A stretch of 64,000 bases of DNA. Origin: Aureispira sp050633105 (lineage in GTDB: Bacteria > Bacteroidota > Bacteroidia > Chitinophagales > Saprospiraceae). The position numbers and the translations under genes are program-made. This document shows, in pieces, positions 42,906 through 51,943 of this stretch. The DNA lies in contig JBOEFW010000015.1 in the NCBI GenBank assembly GCA_050633105.1, positions 9,908-73,907 on the forward strand. Direction: 5' to 3'. A model generated the notes under the pieces. It did not search any database, was not told the origin of the DNA, and saw only the letters and a list, made by a program, of their open reading frames with translations. Position 1 is the stretch's first letter; each line of letters starts with the position of its first letter.

Positions 42906-45317
42906 TTATAATTGGGAACAATTCTTAACACAGCGCTGTGCTAGTGCAAATTCATTGGCTGGCAAATTAGGTAGTTCCATCACTCTGTTTAGATAAGCCA
43001 TAGATTGAGTACAATCACTTAACAAACAATAAGCTATTCCAATGTCTAACAACGTTGCTGGGTTATTGGGGAGCAAGTTATTCAAACGTAAACGAACATC
43101 CAACCATTTCTGTGTTGATCCTATAGAATTGCCGTCATTGGTGGCTAATACTTTATAAGCAGCGCCTAAATACTCCAAGGCTAAGGTATTATCAGGCTCT
43201 AACTCTAAGGCTTGTTGGAGTAAGATAATGGCATTATTAAGACTACTTTGTTGTAACAATAAAACGGCCTTTCCAATAAGCGCATTGGTATAGTCAGGTT
43301 TTAGTTGTAACGCTTGCGAAAACTGTAAATCTGCTTGTTGTATATAAACGTTCCGAAGAGAATCTCCCGTGCCAGGGGCAAAAGCGGATTGACTGTAGAT
43401 GTTGCCTTGTAATTCATGCCCCAACCAAGGCGCTACCATTTGTTGGCTAGCCGCTTGCGCTCGTTGAAAAGCTAAGCCATTTTGTTGTAGACTGAGGTAA
43501 TAATTCCCAGCAATGGCATCTTGGTTGATGGCTTCATAGCTGGTGGGCGTATACAATGGATTGATTAACTTACTCAACCAATAGGCGATTCCTGTACTTG
43601 GTACAACAGGTAATGGTGTAAATAAATCAATTCCCCCTTTTGCCTCAAAGCTGTATTGCTCAATAATAGCTTGGTGTTTAGGCAAGTCTTTGAGATAAAC
43701 ACAAGCGACAGGGTCTGCAAAAACTAAATGATAACGCTCACTTTGTAGTAAATGTTGGTGTAAGGTGCCAAATTGAGGGCGATACAGCACGACATAATCA
43801 AATTTCAACGATTGATCTCTTGCATCAAATTCACTAGGAATAGCAGTGACCTTAGCAAAGTTATTAAAAAACTCAGGAGGAAAAATATCCAAGTCTCGTA
43901 AATCAATATAGGTTTTGAATTCGGGTTGTAGACGCCAAAGTAAGTAAGCCGACGTTAGATAATCTGCAAAACAGCGACCTTTGATCCCTTGGCCTGCAAT
44001 AAAATTGGCGGCTCCAATAGGATTATGACTAGTGAGTACTTGTAGACCATACTGATCTCTAGTATTGATTTTATCATGGTAATAACCGCTAACAATACTA
44101 CCATAAACAACAACGGTTAAGGCAATGGCTAAGGGATTTACCCAACGTTCCCATGTGTAGCGTTCTATTAAGGTTTGTAAACCCACCGCGAATAAAGGCG
44201 CAGCGGCAAGGACAAAAAATGGAATGTTTCTATAAGCTGTTGTACTTAAATAGAACAACATAAAAAACAACAAACCATTCCCTAAACCAAAGGCCTGAAC
44301 ATTCGTTGGCCACCAATGTAAGAGTGCTTTTTTCTGCGCTACCTTTGGGGCAGTTTTTTTTGACTTTTTAGTTGGTAGGGGAGGATTACTCCTAGAAGAC
44401 ATGAGAAGTGTCTCTTGACGTCGTTTGATAAAAGGAACAGCCAACACCAACAATAAACTGCCTACTAAAAAAATCAAATTAGCATAAGCCTGCCAATCCC
44501 AGTATAAGGCATCAGTAATGCCTGCTAGCTCTGTTGTAAATTGGTTGTCGGAAAGTTGCCCAAAGATATTAAAAGGATGTGCCCACATTTGAGGCCCTCT
44601 TGGATTGACAACAACAGCAACAATTGCTCCTACAACAGCCCCTGTTAGGAGTTTGGGCAGAGGCCGACTCCAAGCTTTGTTTTTAGCATAAAAATAATTG
44701 ACCCAAGAAGCCCCTAGATAAGCTAACATCAACACCACTCCAATCCCAAAGGCCTCGTGAAGGTTGGTCCATAACAATTGTAAAGGAAGGAGCCACAAAA
44801 TAGCTTTAGAAGGTTGGTAATAATGTCGCCAAAATAAATACAAATAAGTAGCTGTTAAGAGGTGGCTACTCATTTCTGGGCGACTGATGAGGCGATAATC
44901 AATGGTAACCAACAACAACAAAGCCGTGATAATCCAACCCGCAAACGCTCCCTTTTGAGTACTGTTAGGATGGACTTTTTTGCGAATAAGCCGTGCCGAT
45001 TGATAGGTTATGGTGAGTAAAAGTAAGGTAACTATAGCCTGTAAAATAAAGACAAAATGGATACCCATTAACCGCTTACCACCTGCTATAATCACTTCAA
45101 AAAACCACTTAACATTAATCCACTCAACCCCTTCAAACATATAAGAAAAGGGATCGTTATAGGTGACTTGCCCCTTGGCTAACATCCATTCTCCCGTGCG
45201 ATACATCCACCATAAATCAGGTTCACGTAAGGATTTAAAACTTAATGCGATACCAATCAACAAGCAAATTCCCCAAGCGATTTGGAGCCAAAAAGAGATA
45301 GATTTTAAACGATTCAT
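42906..45317 (-). CDS. GT-C-like polytopic membrane protein with C-terminal TPR repeats
   Basis: An 803-residue protein. The N-terminal 400 residues hold about 11 membrane helices. The first external loop has EPDLWWMYRTGEWML and DPFSYMFEG with a following EWINVKWFFEV, a pattern of a widespread family of GT-C-like membrane proteins (acidic-Trp-Trp motif near the first helix). A soluble region with KTYIDLRDLDIFP follows. The last 200 residues are TPR repeats (FSQALQLKPDYTNALIGKA, LQQALELEPDNTLALEYLG). It may transfer sugars from a lipid carrier or scaffold such transfer, but no catalytic residue is proven. Confidence 0.72.
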   Translation of the reverse strand: MNRLKSISFWLQIAWGICLLIGIALSFKSLREPDLWWMYRTGEWMLAKGQVTYNDPFSYMFEGVEWINVKWFFEVIIAGGKRLMGIHFVFILQAIVTLLLLTITYQSARLIRKKVHPNSTQKGAFAGWIITALLLLVTIDYRLISRPEMSSHLLTATYLYLFWRHYYQPSKAILWLLPLQLLWTNLHEAFGIGVVLMLAYLGASWVNYFYAKNKAWSRPLPKLLTGAVVGAIVAVVVNPRGPQMWAHPFNIFGQLSDNQFTTELAGITDALYWDWQAYANLIFLVGSLLLVLAVPFIKRRQETLLMSSRSNPPLPTKKSKKTAPKVAQKKALLHWWPTNVQAFGLGNGLLFFMLFYLSTTAYRNIPFFVLAAAPLFAVGLQTLIERYTWERWVNPLAIALTVVVYGSIVSGYYHDKINTRDQYGLQVLTSHNPIGAANFIAGQGIKGRCFADYLTSAYLLWRLQPEFKTYIDLRDLDIFPPEFFNNFAKVTAIPSEFDARDQSLKFDYVVLYRPQFGTLHQHLLQSERYHLVFADPVACVYLKDLPKHQAIIEQYSFEAKGGIDLFTPLPVVPSTGIAYWLSKLINPLYTPTSYEAINQDAIAGNYYLSLQQNGLAFQRAQAASQQMVAPWLGHELQGNIYSQSAFAPGTGDSLRNVYIQQADLQFSQALQLKPDYTNALIGKAVLLLQQSSLNNAIILLQQALELEPDNTLALEYLGAAYKVLATNDGNSIGSTQKWLDVRLRLNNLLPNNPATLLDIGIAYCLLSDCTQSMAYLNRVMELPNLPANEFALAQRCVKNCSQL

Positions 45318-45362
45318 GCGAGAAAAAAATTGAGGAAGACAAAGGGGATAACAATATTAAAT

Positions 45363-46391
45363 CTAATAACGTGTGCGATTCTTAATACAACAATCCTTAT
45401 ACTTTTTACCACTTTTACAAGGACAAGGAGCATTACGTCCTACTTGACGACCTTTATAATTAAGAGTAGAGCGTAGGGCTGTTTGGAAACGATTTTTGGT
45501 ATCTTGATTAAAAACCTTACTAAGCAAACGATACAATTCAGGTTGATCTTTTTCTAAGGATTGAGGATGTTCAAAAAAGTATTCTGCTGCTACTGCAAAA
45601 AACTCTGTTGGATTGCTGCCGCCATAAGCATCTAAACTGGATTCTCCCGCTCGAATACGTTCTATCTCTTGGTGCATGATCCTAATCCACGGTTCTACGT
45701 ATTGGTGTTCTAAGAAGCGCTCTGGCACACCATCGTATTGCCCATCAGAAGCATCCAATAAATGAACAAATTCGTGAATGCCTACATTTTTTTTATCATT
45801 ATTGATCTTAAAACCAGCTAAGAGAGCAGGTTTAGATAAAATCATAATGCCCTTCATAATCCCTGTTCCCACCATACCCAAAATGGGGCGCTCTTTGCCT
45901 TCCGTTTCAAAATCCTTATTAAACGCATTAGGGTAAATCAATACCTCTCCTAAGTTTTCATATTCCCATTCTGGGAAACCAAAAACAGGGATAACAGCAC
46001 TGGCAGCGACCAATAGAGAAGTGGTATCATCTATTTCTGTTTTGATCCCTGTGATGTTTTTTTCATGGAGAAAAATCTGTACTTCCGTCTCAAACCGAGC
46101 TTGCTCTTCTTTGTTTAGCGCTCTATAGAAGGTCACATAGTAGTTTAAAATATCCCGCCATTGAGTAGGAAAAGGTGTTTTGGCAAGTGCTGCTCGTTCC
46201 CTATATTTTTGAGTAAAAACCTGATAGCAACTGTAACAAGCCATTGCCCCTCCGACCAAAAAAATGTAATACAGATTATCGGCTAATTCCTCTACACTAA
46301 AAATAACCAGCACATAACAACATCCAATGATACTGGTAAAGAAAAGGGCTATAATTTGATTGAGGCGTGCTTTTTTCTGGGATAATTGCAT
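45363..46391 (-). CDS. M90 (MtfA-type) zinc peptidase with SEC-C tail
   Basis: A 342-residue protein. I start it at 46391; an ATG 15 codons upstream is in frame too. It has two N-terminal membrane segments (LIALFFTSIIGCCYVLVIF and the following one). The peptidase has HEFVH at about residues 206-210 followed by LLDASDG, the MtfA-family motif HEFxHxLD, and a downstream Glu helix (EFFAVAAEYFFEHP). The last 22 residues are a SEC-C zinc motif (GRNAPCPCKSGKKYKDCC), as in the SecA tail. MtfA in E. coli inactivates the Mlc regulator. The target here is unknown; the membrane anchor differs from the soluble E. coli form. Confidence 0.86.
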   Translation of the reverse strand: MQLSQKKARLNQIIALFFTSIIGCCYVLVIFSVEELADNLYYIFLVGGAMACYSCYQVFTQKYRERAALAKTPFPTQWRDILNYYVTFYRALNKEEQARFETEVQIFLHEKNITGIKTEIDDTTSLLVAASAVIPVFGFPEWEYENLGEVLIYPNAFNKDFETEGKERPILGMVGTGIMKGIMILSKPALLAGFKINNDKKNVGIHEFVHLLDASDGQYDGVPERFLEHQYVEPWIRIMHQEIERIRAGESSLDAYGGSNPTEFFAVAAEYFFEHPQSLEKDQPELYRLLSKVFNQDTKNRFQTALRSTLNYKGRQVGRNAPCPCKSGKKYKDCCIKNRTRY

Positions 46392-46534
46392 AAGTTGTAT
46401 CGTAATGTCAAGGAATGATAGACACTCCTTAAGCAAGATAGTGAAAAATCAATAAAACTGTTGTTTTGCTTTTCCTTTGATTAAAGACACTTATCTTAGA
46501 TGCTAGTTTTGAACGTATAGAATTAATATTAACT

Positions 46535-47806
46535 ATGCTTTATTATCTTTTTCGCTTTTTCTTGTGGATTATGTTTGTGTGTTTTTATAGACGAGTCTAT
46601 TACCTCAACTCCAAACATATTCCAAGAAAAGGCACTTCCGTTATTTTTGTTTCCAATCATTCCAATGGGTTTATGGACCCTATTTTGGTAGCGGCCTTAC
46701 AATCTCGTCCTGTCTATTTTTGGGTAGGTGCGGGGGAAATTCCAGGCAATTTTATTGGTAAACTAATGGACAAACTCCACAGTATTCCAATATATCGCGC
46801 CAAAGAAGGCCGCGATAAAATGCATAAAAACAAAGAAACATTTCGCATTACAAAAGACTACTTGTATACAGGTTGGTCGAGTATGTGGATTGCTCCAGAA
46901 GGACGCTGTAATGTACAGAAACGTTTAGAGCCGATCAAGAAGGGCACTGCTCGTTTAGCGTTTGAAATGATGGAAGAAAAAGATTGGGCTCTTGATTTGC
47001 AAATCTTGCCTACAGGAGTGAATTACACCAACCATGTGCAATTTAGAAGTGAGGTCTATGTGGATTTGGGAGAGCCTTTAAAGGTCTCAGATTATAAAGA
47101 ACAATTCTTAGAGAACAAAGAGACGGCAATTGCCCAGCTGACTCAGGATATAGAACAAGGTATTCGCCAAAAAATGGTGTATATAGAAGAAGAAAATACA
47201 GCATTGACAGAAGCCTTTTTACCTTTGGTTCGCCATAATTTTAAGCGCCCTTTGTGGCCCTTATATTCTACCGACAGACATTTGTGCTCTGGAGAACAAC
47301 AGGTGGCTAAACAAATAGAGCAAGCAGAGGCATCAGAAAAAACAACTTGGGCTACTCAATTGAACGCTTATGAAGCGGCTTTGCTTGAAGAAGGCGTTTC
47401 TGATTTTGCAGTGGCTCATAAAAATAAACGCTCCCTATTAGTGCTTTTATTAGGGTTTCCTTTCTGGTTGCTAGGAACCTTATCTGGTTGGATCCCTCAT
47501 TTTATTGCTAGTAAACTGCGAAATAAATTTGTTCCTTTTCCTGCTTTTTCTACCAGCTTTGCTTTTACAGCGGCCTTTTTTGTTTGGATCTTATGGGCGA
47601 TTATTATGACGAGTGCAGGAGCCTTTATTGTGGGTTGGTGGTCCTTGTTATGGCCTACAATCATGGTTTTGTTACAGACTTTTGCTTACCATTATACGGA
47701 CTATGCCAAAGAATGGGGGGCTCTTTTTCGTTTTAATAAGAAGAAAAAAACGATCAAGGAGGCCTTGCAAACACAACGTCGCGCTTTGCCTTTGATTGGA
47801 GTATAA
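46535..47806 (+). CDS. PlsC-type lysophospholipid acyltransferase
   Basis: A 423-residue membrane-associated acyltransferase. The catalytic motif NHSNGFMDP (H42, D48) is near the N-terminus, and the glycerol-phosphate motif APEGRCN lies near residue 128. The C-terminal part has several hydrophobic helices (FPFWLLGTLSGWIPHFI, FTAAFFVWILWAIIMTSAGAFIVGWWSLL), as in the longer eukaryote-like glycerol-3-phosphate acyltransferases. It would acylate lysophosphatidic acid or glycerol phosphate. The unknown 47852 gene follows after 45 bp and may be co-transcribed. Confidence 0.85.
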   Translation: MLYYLFRFFLWIMFVCFYRRVYYLNSKHIPRKGTSVIFVSNHSNGFMDPILVAALQSRPVYFWVGAGEIPGNFIGKLMDKLHSIPIYRAKEGRDKMHKNKETFRITKDYLYTGWSSMWIAPEGRCNVQKRLEPIKKGTARLAFEMMEEKDWALDLQILPTGVNYTNHVQFRSEVYVDLGEPLKVSDYKEQFLENKETAIAQLTQDIEQGIRQKMVYIEEENTALTEAFLPLVRHNFKRPLWPLYSTDRHLCSGEQQVAKQIEQAEASEKTTWATQLNAYEAALLEEGVSDFAVAHKNKRSLLVLLLGFPFWLLGTLSGWIPHFIASKLRNKFVPFPAFSTSFAFTAAFFVWILWAIIMTSAGAFIVGWWSLLWPTIMVLLQTFAYHYTDYAKEWGALFRFNKKKKTIKEALQTQRRALPLIGV

Positions 47807-47851
47807 GCACTTCCCTGTTTCTAATAATTACCACACAAAATTTATAGAACT

Positions 47852-48511
47852 ATGTTTGGATTCTTTAAAAAAAATAAGCCTAGTATTGATTCTATTAGTT
47901 TTCCTACTTTTGAATGGGAATTGGTGAAAGAGACCAAGGAATTAAAACAATGGTTGCATCCAGAACACCACCAGTCATTGACGGTCAACTTCTTTGATTT
48001 GGCGCCTGATTTACCTACTATAAAAAGGGAAGGAGAATTACGCCAGTTTTTTAGAGCGCAACTAATAGCGGCGAATGGTGGTATTATTGAAGTGGGTATC
48101 AAGCAATTGTCGACCTATTCTTATGTCAAGAATATCTTTAAAATCCCACAAGAACCCTCTGGAATTACTTATTTAGGCTCGCTTATTCTTCCATTTAAGA
48201 AATATAGTTATGTGGTCAAAATTCAGGCAATAGAAGTAGGCACCACAGGAATGCGAGAAAGTGTTATTATGAATAACTTAATGGCAACAGGTGCTATTGA
48301 TATGGGAGAAAATGGTATAGACGGCTGGGCACAAGATCCCTATGAGCCTGCTTTTAAAGAGGGGACTCTAATGAATTTATCAGAGGCAGAAGCGTACGAT
48401 GAGCAATTTTCGACACACCCTTTGAGTCAAATCCGCCAAGGATTAAGAACCATAGAAGAGCAATTAGTACTAGGAGAGCAACTGCAAAAAATAGCCCCTT
48501 TTGAGCGATAA
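47852..48511 (+). CDS. Protein of unknown function
   Basis: A 219-residue soluble protein with no family I recognise. It has no signal peptide. The N-terminus starts MFGFFKKNKPSIDSISFP, and the middle has alternating strands (LIAANGGIIEVGIKQL, SYVVKIQAIEVG). The C-terminal third is more acidic and helical, including GWAQDPYEPAFKEG and IRQGLRTIEEQL. It lies 45 bp after the acyltransferase gene, on the same strand. The coding call rests on length, ATG start and continuous codon use; a hairpin at 48535-48571 follows it. Confidence 0.65.
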   Translation: MFGFFKKNKPSIDSISFPTFEWELVKETKELKQWLHPEHHQSLTVNFFDLAPDLPTIKREGELRQFFRAQLIAANGGIIEVGIKQLSTYSYVKNIFKIPQEPSGITYLGSLILPFKKYSYVVKIQAIEVGTTGMRESVIMNNLMATGAIDMGENGIDGWAQDPYEPAFKEGTLMNLSEAEAYDEQFSTHPLSQIRQGLRTIEEQLVLGEQLQKIAPFER

Positions 48512-48534
48512 AATAGGTGCTTATCAAAAAGAAG

Positions 48535-48571
48535 AATCCCCCATCTTGACACGTGTTCAAGATGGGGGATT
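48535..48571. terminator. Hairpin between convergent genes
   Basis: A 15-bp stem (48535-48549 with 48557-48571). The loop holds CACGTG by chance. There is no strong T run on either strand, so it is a likely but imperfect terminator for the genes that end at 48511 and 48591. Confidence 0.55.
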
Positions 48572-48590
48572 GCAGGATAGGCCTCAAAAA

Positions 48591-48797
48591 TTATTTCTTC
48601 TTCTTTTTCTTGCTGCTTGATTTTTTCTTGCCTTTTTTAGCTTTGTTTATTTTCTTCTTGTCCTTTTTAGCTTTTTTGGCTTTTTTAGCGGCTTTAACTT
48701 TTGCTTTTACCTTCTTTTCAGCTTTAATGCTTTTAGCTTTGGATTTGCTCAGGCTCTTTTTGTCCTTTTTAGTGTTCTTTTTCTTTTTATTAGCCAT
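48591..48797 (-). CDS. Lys-rich basic protein (histone H1-like composition)
   Basis: A 68-residue protein with 38 lysines, plus Ala, Ser and few acidic residues. It has repeated KKAKKAKK-type stretches and ends in KKKKKK. Histone H1-tail-like proteins of this kind bind DNA or RNA by charge. It has an ATG start, a clean stop and a hairpin behind the stop. The complementary strand is also open but is merely the Phe/Leu-rich shadow. I cannot place it in a family, and low-complexity composition makes homology uncertain. Expression is likely but untested. Confidence 0.55.
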   Translation of the reverse strand: MANKKKKNTKKDKKSLSKSKAKSIKAEKKVKAKVKAAKKAKKAKKDKKKINKAKKGKKKSSSKKKKKK

Positions 48798-48903
48798 GAT
48801 AATGGTTATTGAGTGGATGAATTTTTGCTAAGTTAACAATTACTTTACAATAGAGTAATGAAAAACTAACATAGTAGAGATTTTTTTTGATTAAAAAATA
48901 GTC

Positions 48904-48940
48904 AAAAAAATAGCACACTACTCTTAAGAGCAGTGTGCTA
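48904..48940 (-). terminator. Intrinsic terminator of nadA
   Basis: On the minus strand, a 15-bp stem with one mismatch (48926-48940 with 48911-48925) is followed by a run of seven T. It lies about 25 bp past the nadA stop. Confidence 0.8.
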
Positions 48941-48963
48941 CAGAAGCTAAGTGCTTGATTTAT

Positions 48964-49968
48964 TTAGAGTCCTGCTTTCGCAGAAATCTCTAGCATACGA
49001 TCAATACAGCCGCGCCCTTTATCAATAGTTTCTTGCTCTAAGTGAATTTCAGGCAATTCATGCTTCATGCACAAATAGAGTTTTTCCATCGTGTTGCGCT
49101 TCATGTGTGGACATTCGTTACATGCGCAAGTATTGGTTGGAGGAGCAGGGTAGAACGTCTTATTAGGCGATTCTTTTTCCATTTGGTGAATAATACCAGG
49201 CTCCGTTGCTACGATGAATTCTTCAAATTCGCTTTCTCTTGTATAGCGCAATAGAGAACTGGTAGAACCAATATGATCAGCAATGTCTAATAAGTGTGCT
49301 TCACATTCTGGGTGAGCGATTAATTGTGCTTTAGGATGCTGTATTTGAAGCTTAACAATCTTTTCTTTGCTGAAAATCTCGTGTACCATACAGGAGCCAT
49401 TCCACAAAATCATATCTCGCCCTGTTGTTTTATTGAGGTAAGCCCCCAAATTTTTGTCAGGTGCAAAAATGATGGGTTGATCTTTAGGGATGCTGTCAAT
49501 GATTTGGCGTGCATTGGTTGAAGTACAACAAACATCCGTCATGGTCTTGAGTGCTGCTGTACAATTGATGTAACTAACAACTACATGATCTGGATGTTTC
49601 TTTTTGAATTGCTTAAAAACAGGAGCAGGACAAGAATCGGCTAAGGAACAGCCTGCTTTTAAATCTGGTAACAAAACTTTTTTACTAGGATTGAGCATTT
49701 TGGCAGTCTCTGCCATAAAATGAACTCCTGCAAATACAATAATGTCCGCTTCTGTGGTGGCCGCTTGCTGTGCTAGTCCCAGGCTATCTCCGACATAATC
49801 GGCAATGTCCTGTATCTCTCCCTCTTGGTAATAATGCGCCAAAATGATCGCATTTTTCTCTTTTTTGAGCTGGTTAATTGCTCCTACCAAGTCTAGCATT
49901 GGGTCCACTTCTAAGTCTAAATAACCCTTGGTTTCTAGTGTTGATTTAGCTTGTGTTAAACCTTGCAT
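48964..49968 (-). CDS. nadA: Quinolinate synthase
   Basis: Forms quinolinate from iminoaspartate and dihydroxyacetone phosphate in NAD synthesis, with a [4Fe-4S] cluster. It is 334 residues long. Three cluster cysteines are visible in order: DLKAGCSLADSCPAP, YINCTAALKTMTDVCCTSTNA and TNTCACNECPHMKRNT, though only one of each group is a ligand. Other motifs are LAHYYQEGEIQDIADYVGDS and MVHEIFSKE. The enzyme is cytoplasmic and oxygen-sensitive. The gene is monocistronic; nadB and nadC are not in this window. Confidence 0.96.
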   Translation of the reverse strand: MQGLTQAKSTLETKGYLDLEVDPMLDLVGAINQLKKEKNAIILAHYYQEGEIQDIADYVGDSLGLAQQAATTEADIIVFAGVHFMAETAKMLNPSKKVLLPDLKAGCSLADSCPAPVFKQFKKKHPDHVVVSYINCTAALKTMTDVCCTSTNARQIIDSIPKDQPIIFAPDKNLGAYLNKTTGRDMILWNGSCMVHEIFSKEKIVKLQIQHPKAQLIAHPECEAHLLDIADHIGSTSSLLRYTRESEFEEFIVATEPGIIHQMEKESPNKTFYPAPPTNTCACNECPHMKRNTMEKLYLCMKHELPEIHLEQETIDKGRGCIDRMLEISAKAGL

Positions 49969-50117
49969 AACAGTTATGTTTATGAGTATAATCGAAAAAG
50001 TAGACGAAATAATACTGTCGTGCTACTTTGTTTAAAAATAAAACTAAGTTTTGTTTAATAAAGTTCCCTTATGTTAAGGTTTAAGCAAAGTACAAAAAAA
50101 ACTAGTTAGTTGTGGAG

Positions 50118-50705
50118 CTATTTCCACACAAAACGTTTCTTGCGCCATGCTAAGCAAAGTACTTTCTTACCATTCTGTTTAAAATGTAATTTTTTGCGTT
50201 CAAAATGAGGATGTGTTATCCACAAAGGATTCTGATTGTAATAATAATAATCCCAAGTACTAATTTGTAAATCAGGAAATTGTGCTTGGAATTTTACCAA
50301 AAAATCACAAGGCAATACTTCTTTGGTCACCTCTATCCATTTTTCTTCCTCTAAGTGATAAATTCTAAATCCAAAATCACTAGCACGAAGAGCCTGCGCC
50401 ATTTTTCCCTCTGAAACTCGAAAATCGTGTTGATCTAAGCGAACTTCTAAAATCCAATTTTGATGCCGTTCATTTAAAAAACAATAGTGATAACTCTGTT
50501 CTTTTCGCTCATTATTGGTTTGGGGATAAAAACGCGTGAACAACAGGGAGTTGTTATGAATAATATTTTGATTATAAACAGGTCTATTATCCATGTTGTT
50601 AAGATAAAGCGCAGGATTAATATGCCGAACAGCACAAGATAAATCTTGCGCCTGTCCCACATTAGTGTTCCAGCCTATCAGTATCCAAAACCAATATCTT
50701 ATCAT
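50118..50705 (-). CDS. Unrecognised exported protein
   Basis: About 195 residues, with no family I recognise. Starting at 50705, MIRYWFWILIGWNTNVGQAQD makes a plausible signal peptide. A longer start at 50804 overlaps the end of the preceding gene and adds a basic segment and a second hydrophobic stretch. The mature part has many aromatic residues (TWDYYYYNQNPLW, FVWK at the C-terminus) and a Cys near each end. It follows the lipoprotein gene on the same strand, so the two may form a pair. Confidence 0.55.
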   Translation of the reverse strand: MIRYWFWILIGWNTNVGQAQDLSCAVRHINPALYLNNMDNRPVYNQNIIHNNSLLFTRFYPQTNNERKEQSYHYCFLNERHQNWILEVRLDQHDFRVSEGKMAQALRASDFGFRIYHLEEEKWIEVTKEVLPCDFLVKFQAQFPDLQISTWDYYYYNQNPLWITHPHFERKKLHFKQNGKKVLCLAWRKKRFVWK

Positions 50706-50761
50706 ATAGGGCCAATATTTAAAAATTAAATAAAAAAACCTAAGCAAAAAATCGTGCTTTT

Positions 50762-51943
50762 TTATTGTAAAAGAGAAAGGTGCTCTTCTTTTTTTCCACC
50801 CCATTCGACGACTGTAAAGCCTTGGCGTTGGCTGGCTTCTAACTGTTGTGTAGGAATAAGAATAGGAGCTGCTAAGGGTTGGTATACCATAAAAACACGA
50901 ATAATGGTTTCTGGTTGAGGGGTAATGACCAGTGGCGCTTGTTTTTGGTACGCCGTCGTGGAAAAGTGGATCAAGTTGTAAGGACTGGACTCCAATTCAG
51001 GTAACCAATAAGTAATAAAATCGGTTGCCTCTGTTCGGTTGAGTCCCAGTATTGCTAGTTTCTCATCTAAAAAATCGGCTGTAGCAGCGCCTTCTACCAC
51101 AAAGCCCGTTGGAGCTTGGTAGTGATAGTTACTGCTTCCTTCCCAAAATAAGTAGCCATATTCCTTTCCTGTTTGTAGGTCGGTTAAGGTGCCATTGGGT
51201 TGAGCTTGAACTTTCCAACCAGTTGACAATGGATAAGCAGGGTAACTATGAATTAATTCTCCTTTAAAATCTAGTTGTACAGCGATATCTTGCTTCGTAG
51301 TTGGATAAAGATAAATAACGGGTTTACGAACATTGGGTTCATTGTATATAATGATGTTATTGCGTCCAAAAGATTTCTCATAGAGTCGCCCTAAATTAGT
51401 CCATATCTTGAAGTTTCCTATGCGTATTCCTCTGTAAAATCGTACTTCTATTAAGCGTTGTCCTGTCTTGATATGGGTACCAACCAAAACCCCTGAAAAT
51501 AACCGCCCATTGAGGCGCAGCGGTTTTTTTGAATCGTATACTCCTACGTTTTCTTGCTTGGCAAATGGAGAAACAGCTTTAAAACGCAGTGTTTTTTTAT
51601 TCTCCTTGGCAAGAAAATCCTTAAATCCTAGGCCTAATTTATGATTAAAAGCTTCTAGAATTGCTGCTTGTTCATTGTCTGAGCAGATGATATTATTTTC
51701 TTTGGGATCATAAGACCACTTCTTAAAATAGATAGAGCTGTCGTAATCACTCAAGTGTTCTTCATAGGAGGCAAAAAAAGCTTCCTCTTTTTCCTTATTG
51801 GATTTTTGAGAAAATAATTCCTGTTTAGAAGGTGTTTTTCGATTGAGTATAAGGTTGTTAACAGGTGGAACTTCGGTACAAGAAAAAAATAAAAGTAACA
51901 GAAAACTAATCAATGCAAAATTAGAAAATATATTTTTAAACAT
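50762..51943 (-). CDS. Lipoprotein of unknown function (KPVIYLYP family)
   Basis: A 393-residue lipoprotein; the signal peptide ends in the lipobox LFFSC at about residue 22. The motif RKPVIYLYPTTKQDIAVQL marks a family of uncharacterised secreted proteins found in several phyla. A beta-rich domain (GWKVQAQPNGTL, YGYLFWEG) follows, and the C-terminus has VIRVFMVYQPL-type strands. A catalytic function is not evident. The next gene on the same strand starts about 60 bp past its stop. Start at the ATG at 51943. Confidence 0.72.
   Translation of the reverse strand: MFKNIFSNFALISFLLLLFFSCTEVPPVNNLILNRKTPSKQELFSQKSNKEKEEAFFASYEEHLSDYDSSIYFKKWSYDPKENNIICSDNEQAAILEAFNHKLGLGFKDFLAKENKKTLRFKAVSPFAKQENVGVYDSKKPLRLNGRLFSGVLVGTHIKTGQRLIEVRFYRGIRIGNFKIWTNLGRLYEKSFGRNNIIIYNEPNVRKPVIYLYPTTKQDIAVQLDFKGELIHSYPAYPLSTGWKVQAQPNGTLTDLQTGKEYGYLFWEGSSNYHYQAPTGFVVEGAATADFLDEKLAILGLNRTEATDFITYWLPELESSPYNLIHFSTTAYQKQAPLVITPQPETIIRVFMVYQPLAAPILIPTQQLEASQRQGFTVVEWGGKKEEHLSLLQ

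Noticed and set aside
48535..48571. CACGTG core that could be a fourth parS site
   Set aside because: Flanks read TTGACACGTGTTCA, not TGTTnCACGTGnAACA. The hexamer is simply the loop of a hairpin.
48553..48831. Plus-strand Phe/Leu-rich open frame of 92 codons
   Set aside because: It is the complement of the Lys-rich gene on the minus strand; poly-AAG reads as poly-CTT. It has no membrane-protein features beyond composition.
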